A DNA stretch of 7,196 nt from an uncultured Lachnospiraceae bacterium (GTDB lineage: Bacteria > Bacillota > Clostridia > Lachnospirales > Lachnospiraceae). Both the position numbers and the translations under genes were made by a program. Below, piece by piece: positions 1 to 4,910 of the stretch. The notes beneath the pieces were generated by a model. That model saw nothing but the letters and a program-made list of their open reading frames with translations, was not told the DNA's origin and made no database searches. The DNA lies in NCBI GenBank assembly GCA_947177105.1, contig CAMWTF010000123.1, positions 1 to 7,196 of the forward strand, in the 5' to 3' direction. Each line of letters begins with the position of its first letter. The stretch's first letter is position 1.

Positions 1-7
1 TTCTCAT
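1..7 (-). CDS. Start of a gene running off the left edge (partial, unknown)
   Basis: Only the first two codons (ATG AGA) and one further base are in view. The ATG overlaps the TGA stop of the small lipoprotein as ATGA, the usual layout of translationally coupled genes. An AAGGA Shine-Dalgarno sequence (14-18) lies 6 nt upstream, inside the end of the lipoprotein gene, which is ideal spacing. Product unknown. The alternative is that this frame belongs to the lipoprotein itself and a frameshift separates the two: the same frame is open well upstream of the ATG and includes another ATG nine codons earlier, which has no good ribosome binding site. Confidence 0.4.
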
Positions 8-249
8 TCGAATTCCTTGTTGGAAGGGCATGTGTTTTTGCTGGAATTGACTATTTTCGTCTGGTAATATGCCGTTTCTGTGTTTGCGTTGCCATACGTC
101 TGATCCGATGCCATTTCTGAGGATGCCTCCGTATTCTCCGCCGCAATATTCAGTCCTCCATCCATACCATCCTGTCCGTTTCCACAGGCGCTTAGGCATA
201 AAAGACACAAAAAACCGGCCAATGTTTTGGTTTTTATATATTTATTCAT
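4..249 (-). CDS. Small putative lipoprotein, function unknown
   Basis: An 81-residue protein that I do not recognise. It has a clear lipoprotein signal peptide: a lysine-rich start (K3, K6, K8), a hydrophobic core (about residues 10-19) and the lipobox LSAC with the lipidated cysteine at position 22. Signal peptidase II cleavage would leave about 60 residues anchored to the outer face of the membrane. The mature part is rich in Asn, Glu, Ser, Thr and Gly with no visible fold, like the linker found after the anchor in larger lipoproteins. The start is supported by AGGA 8 nt upstream. It is very short for a functional lipoprotein and its stop overlaps a second start codon, so it is either a small anchored peptide coupled to the next gene or the front of a longer lipoprotein broken by a frameshift. 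The signal peptide is solid; the function is unknown. Confidence 0.7.
   Translation of the reverse strand: MNKYIKTKTLAGFLCLLCLSACGNGQDGMDGGLNIAAENTEASSEMASDQTYGNANTETAYYQTKIVNSSKNTCPSNKEFE
14..18 (-). promoter_or_regulatory. Internal ribosome binding site for the edge gene
   Basis: AAGGA on the minus strand lies inside the last codons of the lipoprotein gene and 6 nt before the ATG at 5-7. Its spacing is the main reason for calling that ATG a real start rather than a chance overlap. Confidence 0.45.
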
Positions 250-268
250 ATCGTATTTCCTGTTATAA

Positions 269-300
269 TAAAGCCTTGTCCAAACACAGGCAAGGCTTTA
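269..300 (-). terminator. Hairpin, possible weak intrinsic terminator
   Basis: TAAAGCCTTG and its exact complement CAAGGCTTTA form a perfect 10-bp stem around a 12-nt loop. Two further C-G pairs can form inside the loop across a one-base bulge. On the minus strand the descending arm runs into TTTATTAT, a U-rich but interrupted tail. It starts 41 nt after the stop of the SGNH hydrolase gene and ends 19 nt before the lipoprotein ATG, so it could end the hydrolase transcript. The poor U-tract leaves open that it is instead a leader hairpin, an RNA stabiliser or only a partial terminator. On the plus strand no T-run follows. Confidence 0.5.
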
Positions 301-341
301 CAACTCAGTTCCTAACAAAAGCGGTGTACAAAATCCAGGCG

Positions 342-1088
342 TCACACAATTTCTGCCACAATCTTCTTTATGTATCTTATGATCTGTTCGTCAGCCTTTT
401 CAAAATCCATAAAATCAATATGAGGAACAAAATCATTGTCCATGCTGTCTACACCCATCAGTTCTTTGGCCCACAACAATGCAATCGCATATCGCCCATA
501 TAGATAATTGAGGTGAAAGCCATCTCTTGTAATAAACCTGGAATCTCCATTAAAAAAGGAGTTCTCTCGCAGTTTCTGAATTACCTCTCCGCTCTTAATC
601 AGCGGAAGCCCATGTCTCTGCGCCGCATTGCCATATGCTTGTACCAAGGCACGGAACATTTCCTGCTGGTTTCTATTATACCGCATAAAATTCCCATGTC
701 TACTGTTTTTTTCGTATGCCCAGGTCTGGTTCAGAAAAATCCCGGCCTCCGATTGTTCCCGCAAATAACTTATTATCAATCCCAGGAAAGGCTCATAAGT
801 ATCCTCCCAGCCACTGTCATAACTTGCCTGGTGCGTTACAATGACATCAAACTTCCTCTCCCGTAATACCTCCTTGATGGAGACATACCTGTCTGTTTTT
901 CTTCCATTCAATTGAAACTGATATTCACAGGCATCTTCTTCTATATTCCTCCAATGCCGTTCCAGAGAACAACCGCCTATGTACAGGTTAATGACCTCAT
1001 TCTCTACCCCGCTCCTCTGACCGATATCATGCAGAAAATAGGTGGCATCCTCTGAAAAACTGTTTCCGATAGCAAGTATTCTATGCAT
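342..1088 (-). CDS. SGNH/GDSL-type hydrolase, DUF4886 family
   Basis: A 248-residue protein probably acting as a cytoplasmic esterase or deacylase; the substrate cannot be told. It opens with ILAIGNSFSEDA, the mark of DUF4886 SGNH hydrolases, with the likely nucleophile Ser10. Block II is the YIGGC stretch (36-40), and THQASYDSG (85-93) sits where the block III Asn or Gln usually helps form the oxyanion hole. The DGFH stretch (189-192) supplies the catalytic Asp189 and His192. The length suits a single-domain member. There is no signal peptide or membrane segment, so it should stay in the cytoplasm, where relatives are thought to act on acylated sugars (a family-level inference). The start is supported by GAGAGGAAAG ending 7 nt upstream. 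It follows the chemoreceptor gene by 95 nt and may have its own weak promoter. The DNA here is more AT-rich than the helicase and methyltransferase genes. Confidence 0.85.
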   Translation of the reverse strand: MHRILAIGNSFSEDATYFLHDIGQRSGVENEVINLYIGGCSLERHWRNIEEDACEYQFQLNGRKTDRYVSIKEVLRERKFDVIVTHQASYDSGWEDTYEPFLGLIISYLREQSEAGIFLNQTWAYEKNSRHGNFMRYNRNQQEMFRALVQAYGNAAQRHGLPLIKSGEVIQKLRENSFFNGDSRFITRDGFHLNYLYGRYAIALLWAKELMGVDSMDNDFVPHIDFMDFEKADEQIIRYIKKIVAEIV

Positions 1089-1105
1089 ATAACGACTTTC
1101 CTCTC

Positions 1106-1117
1106 ATGCTGCAGCAT
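1106..1117. repeat. Perfect 12-bp palindrome in the hydrolase leader
   Basis: ATGCTGCAGCAT is its own reverse complement. It lies 17 nt before the hydrolase start codon, just upstream of the ribosome binding site and downstream of the candidate promoter. It could be an operator for a dimeric regulator, or a short hairpin in the leader RNA (4-bp stem, 4-nt loop). A single copy with no relatives in the window makes chance a real possibility. Confidence 0.35.
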
Positions 1118-1130
1118 TTGCCAACAATAC

Positions 1131-1159
1131 TTTATCCATTCCTGAGCATCTTCATTCAA
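1131..1159 (-). promoter_or_regulatory. Candidate sigma-A-type promoter for the hydrolase
   Basis: On the minus strand TTGAAT (1154-1159) and GATAAA (1131-1136) are separated by exactly 17 nt; each matches 4 of 6 consensus bases. Transcription would start near 1124, giving a leader of about 35 nt that contains the palindrome. The boxes are only moderate, and the hydrolase could also be read through from the chemoreceptor gene, since no terminator is seen between them. Confidence 0.35.
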
Positions 1160-1183
1160 ATTGCGGTCATCTCATGCCTCGAT

Positions 1184-2878
1184 TTAGATTTCAAACTGAT
1201 CCATCAATTCCACCATGGTTCTGACCTGGGTCCTCTGTTCCTCGCTGACCGCCGCCGTCTCCTCCGACGCAGCCGAATTATTATCCACCGCCGAAGAAAC
1301 CTGCTCAACTCTATCGTTCACTCCGTTCATACGTATAGTATCCCGCTTGAGCATCTCCGCAATCTGCCCCATCTTCTGGGTCGCTTCCTTCGCCTCCTCC
1401 ATGACCTCATTCATATTGGAGACAGTCTCATCCGCAATCGTGATACCCTTATCCATGGCCGCCACTGTCATCTCAATCAGTTCCGTGGTCTTTCCTGCGG
1501 CGCTGGCCGATTCATTCGCCAGATTCTTGACCTGCTCCGCCACAACTGCGAAGCCTTTGCCTGCTTCGCCCGCTCTGGCCGCCTCGATAGCGGCATTCAG
1601 CGCCAGAAGGTTCGTCTGGGAGGCAATGTCATCGATGGTTCCGATGATGGTGCTGATCTGCTCCGAACATCTGCTGATCTCCTGAATAGCCTCCTTCAAA
1701 TCCTGCATTTTCTGGTTTCCGCTTGCCAGCGTCATGCCCGCTCTGGTAGCCATTGCAGCGGATTCCTCCGCATCTCTGGTATTGTTTTCCATACTGGTAG
1801 TCATTTCTTCAAATACTACCCGTATCTCAGATACCTGTGTGGCCTGTTCGGTACAGCCTTGTGCTATATCCTCCGCGGCATAGGCCAGCTGCTCTGAACC
1901 GCTGTCAATCTGATTGGAAACGTCACGAATTGTCAGCAGGGTCTCCCGCATTTTCTCGCAGATCTTCAGGAAGGACTCCTTAATAGTTATAAATTCGCCC
2001 ACATATTCCTGTTCCATCTGTATATTATACTTTCCGTTCCCCATCTGCTCAAGTATCTTATTGATCTCTACAATCATGGCATGCAGGTTCTTTTTCATGA
2101 AAGCGATAGCCCCCACCATTCTGCCCACTTCGCTCTCATCTACTTCCAGTTCCAGTTCCGTGCGGAAATTGCCCGCCGCAAGCACTTCCATCTGCCCGGA
2201 TACTTTTTGAATAGGCTCTAACAGTTCTTTCTCCGTAAACTTGATAATCTTGGTAAACCGCGAAATGACATATGCAAAAGAACAGGCAAACAGAATACCA
2301 AAAAAATACTGGAGCAGCACTGTGAATGTCTGCCTTCTCTCTTTTCTATCCATAATGGTGAGAATTACGTCATCTGTCAACTGATTGATCTGCCATACAA
2401 CTTTGCCGTACTCTTCGCTGAATACACATGCCTGTGCTGCTTCGAGATTGCCCGCCTGTACATGGGTAATGGCCTCTTCCTCCTGGGGGACAAGCCCCTC
2501 TGATAATGCGGCAATTTGATTCAGGGTATTCCACTCCGCCTCTGTCAGACTGCACTTCTTCAAGGCTTCAGTCGCGAGTTCCCTGTTTCGATCCACGTTC
2601 AGTTCCTGCCTGTAAAAATCGCAATACTCCTGCCTCCCCGTAGCGGCATAGGACTGTATGTCATAGGTCAATGTCCTGGATCCGACCCTGTACTGGTTCA
2701 ACGCCGACATCGTATTGAGCTGGGCCATATGTATTCTTGATGTCCCCATATTCATCATAATAAAACAAAACAGCAGCGCCACTCCAATACCCACCGCGAT
2801 ATGTGCCTGACGCACTAAACTCCTCAGCATCACCGACTGACTCTTTTTCCCTGATACATTAACTTCACTTTTTTTCAT
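1184..2878 (-). CDS. Methyl-accepting chemotaxis protein (transmembrane chemoreceptor)
   Basis: A 564-residue chemoreceptor that senses an extracellular signal and controls the CheA kinase through CheW. Membrane spans lie at about residues 25-47 and 184-206, flanking an external, mostly helical sensor of about 135 residues that resembles a four-helix bundle; the ligand is unknown. A HAMP domain follows (about 207-265), then a second HAMP-like stretch (about 270-320, with EINKILEQMGNGKY), an arrangement familiar in clostridial receptors. The cytoplasmic signalling coiled coil fills the rest. Its hairpin tip (about 416-443) carries the hallmark QTNLLALNAAIEAARAGE, followed by GFAVVAEQVKNLA. There is no CheR-binding pentapeptide at the C terminus. 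I place the start at 2878, where GGAGGGG lies 4 nt upstream. An in-frame TTG at 2938 would add 20 residues but lacks a properly spaced ribosome site. No other chemotaxis genes are nearby, so it looks like an orphan receptor with its own promoter. Confidence 0.96.
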   Translation of the reverse strand: MKKSEVNVSGKKSQSVMLRSLVRQAHIAVGIGVALLFCFIMMNMGTSRIHMAQLNTMSALNQYRVGSRTLTYDIQSYAATGRQEYCDFYRQELNVDRNRELATEALKKCSLTEAEWNTLNQIAALSEGLVPQEEEAITHVQAGNLEAAQACVFSEEYGKVVWQINQLTDDVILTIMDRKERRQTFTVLLQYFFGILFACSFAYVISRFTKIIKFTEKELLEPIQKVSGQMEVLAAGNFRTELELEVDESEVGRMVGAIAFMKKNLHAMIVEINKILEQMGNGKYNIQMEQEYVGEFITIKESFLKICEKMRETLLTIRDVSNQIDSGSEQLAYAAEDIAQGCTEQATQVSEIRVVFEEMTTSMENNTRDAEESAAMATRAGMTLASGNQKMQDLKEAIQEISRCSEQISTIIGTIDDIASQTNLLALNAAIEAARAGEAGKGFAVVAEQVKNLANESASAAGKTTELIEMTVAAMDKGITIADETVSNMNEVMEEAKEATQKMGQIAEMLKRDTIRMNGVNDRVEQVSSAVDNNSAASEETAAVSEEQRTQVRTMVELMDQFEI

Positions 2879-2961
2879 CGTTCCCCTCCATAAGTTTTTC
2901 AGTTCTTGGGGACATCGTCCAAGTGCAACGGTCCTCAACCCCCGTGTGCCAACGGCAATAT
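2879..2961 (-). other. Leader region of the chemoreceptor gene, possibly structured
   Basis: About 83 nt separate the predicted transcription start from the ATG. A hairpin with stem GGAC/GTCC and loop 2914-2916 sits at 2910-2920 and can be lengthened by CTT/AAG across a bulge. Its UCCCC segment (2908-2912 read on the minus strand) could pair either with GGGGA of the ribosome binding site (2882-2886) or with the upstream GGGGG (2939-2943). Near-identical CCGTTGGCAC (2946-2955) and CCGTTGCAC (2923-2931) also occur. I do not recognise any known riboswitch class here. All pairings are short, so regulation is speculative. Confidence 0.3.
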
Positions 2962-2967
2962 ATATTT

Positions 2968-2996
2968 ATTATATCAGAACTTCCATGCATTTTCCA
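2968..2996 (-). promoter_or_regulatory. Sigma-A-type promoter with extended -10
   Basis: On the minus strand a perfect TATAAT (2968-2973) is preceded by TG one base upstream (2975-2976), an extended -10. A TGGAAA -35 box (2991-2996, 4 of 6 matches) lies 17 nt away. Surrounding DNA is AT-rich. It points at the chemoreceptor gene, with transcription expected near 2961. I looked for a flagellar sigma-28/SigD-type site, often used by chemoreceptors, and saw none, so expression looks housekeeping rather than tied to flagellar assembly. Confidence 0.75.
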
Positions 2997-3127
2997 CTTT
3001 TTATTTGACAATTTCACCAATTATATGTAAAATGCAAGTCCTGCAGGCACAAACAAAGTGACAAAGGACGCATGTAAAAGCTGCTTTGCATTGTGCAACA
3101 AGTCCAAAACCTTCTTCCGCTTGTGGT

Positions 3128-4579
3128 TTAGACCGCCTGATTCTTCTCCTTTCCACAATACTGCATCGTTATTATTACTTCCACATTCGCCGTCCAGGGA
3201 AACTGATCCACCGCCACAGCCCGCTCCACATGATAGCCCCCCTCCAAAAACGCCTCCAAGTCACGCGCCAGACTGGTGGGCTTGCAGGAGATATACACGA
3301 TCCTCTCCACGCCATAGCCGATGATCTTGGGCAGGGCCTTGGGATGAATACCGTCCCTAGGCGGATCCAGAATGATCATATCCGGCTTCTCCGTCAACTC
3401 GTCCAGTACCTTCAGCACATCTCCGGCGATAAATCTGCAATTCTGCAGACCGTTTAGCGCAGCGTTCTCCCAGGCGGCCTCCACGGCCTCCTCCACGATC
3501 TCCACGCCGATGACACGGTCTGCTGCCGCCGCCATCAACTGAGCGATGGTGCCCGTACCGCTATACAGATCATAGAGCAGCTTTTCTTTATCATCCAACT
3601 CCCCCACATACTCCCTGGCCGTCTCATACAGCACCTCGGCGCTGTAAGTATTGGTCTGGAAAAAGGAAAAGGTGGAAATCTTAAACCGCAGCCCCAGCAA
3701 TTCCTCAAAGATATAGTCACGCCCGTAGAGAATCTCCGTATGGTCGCTCTGCACCACATCCGCCAGAGAATCATTGGTGATATGTAAAATTCCCGCCAGT
3801 ACGCCGGATAACTCCCCCCGCTCCTGCAGCCCCAGCAGGCAGGCCCGGAAGCCCTCCAGCAGCGCCCTGATCTCCTCCGCATCCCCTGGCTGCCCATAGA
3901 CACCGCCTCTGGGAGCCTGGGAGGAGGTCACCAGGGCTACCAGAATCTCCCCAGTCCTGGCCGCTTTCCTCACCAGCAGATGACGCAAAAATCCTTCATG
4001 CCGCATCTTGTGGTGGAAACTGGTACACTGCCCCTGAAAATAAGCCAGCACAGCCCCCAGGATCCTTCGGTAGTCCTCGTCCACAATCCGGCAATCCTTC
4101 ACATGCACCACGTCATACATACTGCCCCGCTTATGCATACCCAAAGACAGGGGACCGTCTTTTACCTCGTCCCCAAAGGAAAATTCCATCTTATTCCGAT
4201 AGGCATAGGGCTGGGGACTCCCCTTGATGCCCTCCCACTGCCAAGGCTCTTTCTGCCCTTCCAGCGCCCGCTCCAGCAGCTTTTGCACCTGCCGCTCCTT
4301 GATCTGAAGCTGCTCCTCATAAGGCAGGGACAGATAAGTGCATCCTCCACACACGCCAAAATGGGAACACGGTTCGCCGGTTTCCAGAGGGGATGATTCT
4401 ACCACCTCCAGAAGCCTGGCTTCCGCCTTCCCATGCCGCACCTTATTTACGAGGAAAGAAACTTTCTGTCCGGGCAGGCTGTTTTTCACCACGCAGGTCT
4501 CCTCTCCGGCCCTCACAATGCCCTTGTTAGGAAACTCCACGCGCTCCACAATTCCAGTATATACCTGTCCTTTTTTCAT
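3128..4579 (-). CDS. rlmD: 23S rRNA (uracil-C5)-methyltransferase, RlmD/TrmA family
   Basis: A 483-residue enzyme that transfers a methyl group from S-adenosylmethionine to carbon 5 of a uridine in 23S rRNA (U1939 in E. coli numbering). In some Gram-positives one homologue (RlmCD) also modifies U747, so that dual role is possible. An N-terminal TRAM domain (about 1-60) for RNA binding is followed by the 4Fe-4S cysteines C71, C77, C80 (CX5CX2C) and C163. The SAM-binding fold includes DLYSGTGTIAQ (337-347) and the LDPPRDG motif (404-410). The catalytic nucleophile is C432 in YISCKPTSLARD, and the likely general base is E467. The usual His before that Val-Glu pair is Asn here (TANVE). The start has GAGG 5 nt upstream. 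It lies 21 nt after the acidic-tail membrane protein gene, probably in one transcript with it and pcrA. Family assignment is certain; the exact uridine is inferred. Confidence 0.95.
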   Translation of the reverse strand: MKKGQVYTGIVERVEFPNKGIVRAGEETCVVKNSLPGQKVSFLVNKVRHGKAEARLLEVVESSPLETGEPCSHFGVCGGCTYLSLPYEEQLQIKERQVQKLLERALEGQKEPWQWEGIKGSPQPYAYRNKMEFSFGDEVKDGPLSLGMHKRGSMYDVVHVKDCRIVDEDYRRILGAVLAYFQGQCTSFHHKMRHEGFLRHLLVRKAARTGEILVALVTSSQAPRGGVYGQPGDAEEIRALLEGFRACLLGLQERGELSGVLAGILHITNDSLADVVQSDHTEILYGRDYIFEELLGLRFKISTFSFFQTNTYSAEVLYETAREYVGELDDKEKLLYDLYSGTGTIAQLMAAAADRVIGVEIVEEAVEAAWENAALNGLQNCRFIAGDVLKVLDELTEKPDMIILDPPRDGIHPKALPKIIGYGVERIVYISCKPTSLARDLEAFLEGGYHVERAVAVDQFPWTANVEVIITMQYCGKEKNQAV

Positions 4580-4600
4580 GTTTACCTCACTAATAAACCT

Positions 4601-4849
4601 TTAGTTCTCTCCCTCGTCCTCGAAGATATCCTCCTCATCGTCCTCATCCTCGAACTCGTCTTCGAAATCATCCTCAAAGTCCTCCAGATAAGTCGGAGTA
4701 AAATAGCGGTATACCGCATAAGCGATAGCGGCCACTGCCGCCACTGCGCCGATGATGGCCAGAACCCACACCAGCACATTGCGCTCCTTCTCCTCTTCCT
4801 TCTTGCTGGACAGCAGTTCACTCAGTTTCTTCAATTCTGTCATATTCAT
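4601..4849 (-). CDS. Small single-span membrane protein with acidic tail, unknown function
   Basis: An 82-residue protein of unknown function. Residues 1-24 are a charged, probably helical segment with a run of Lys and Glu (16-23). Residues 25-47 form one strongly hydrophobic, Ala/Val/Ile-rich membrane span. After a short YRYFTPTY joint, the last 27 residues hold 20 Asp or Glu, with Phe at 58, 62 and 66 repeating every four residues and another at 76. The positive charges before the span suggest the N terminus is inside and the acidic tail outside, but this is weak. The start at 4849 is favoured because AAGGA ends 10 nt upstream; an ATG two codons later would be too far away. It sits between pcrA (61 nt) and rlmD (21 nt) in the same direction. 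The codons fit a real gene: the membrane span and clean charge zoning would be unlikely by chance. Possible roles such as cation binding or a membrane adaptor are guesses. Confidence 0.82.
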   Translation of the reverse strand: MNMTELKKLSELLSSKKEEEKERNVLVWVLAIIGAVAAVAAIAYAVYRYFTPTYLEDFEDDFEDEFEDEDDEEDIFEDEGEN

Positions 4850-4910
4850 ATCACAATCATCCTTTCCGATATGTTGTTAAGAATAGAATACCACAAATGC
4901 AATCAATTTA

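Noticed and set aside
69..503. Plus-strand open frame of 144 codons
   Set aside because: It lies opposite both the lipoprotein and the hydrolase, which have a lipobox and catalytic motifs; its own translation shows no recognisable features.
1106..1897. Plus-strand open frame of 263 codons
   Set aside because: It is antisense to the highly conserved signalling domain of the chemoreceptor; its His, Leu and Arg-rich translation is typical of a mirror frame.
2879..2938. Longer chemoreceptor start at an in-frame TTG (2938)
   Set aside because: No properly spaced ribosome site precedes it and the added residues resemble no receptor start; the ATG at 2878 has a strong GGAGGGG.
3064..3104. Possible terminator after rlmD
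   Set aside because: A small TTGCA-CAA-TGCAA hairpin (3086-3098) and an outer GGAC/GTCC pairing exist, but no U-run follows, so it is not convincing.
4615..4690. Purine-rich near-repeats of GAAGAC type as a tandem repeat
   Set aside because: They simply encode the Asp/Glu/Phe tail of the small membrane protein; unit length and sequence are irregular.
4850..4910. Separate promoter or terminator between pcrA and the small membrane gene
   Set aside because: The best box pairs match the consensus at about half the positions and no hairpin is present; read-through from pcrA is the simpler reading.
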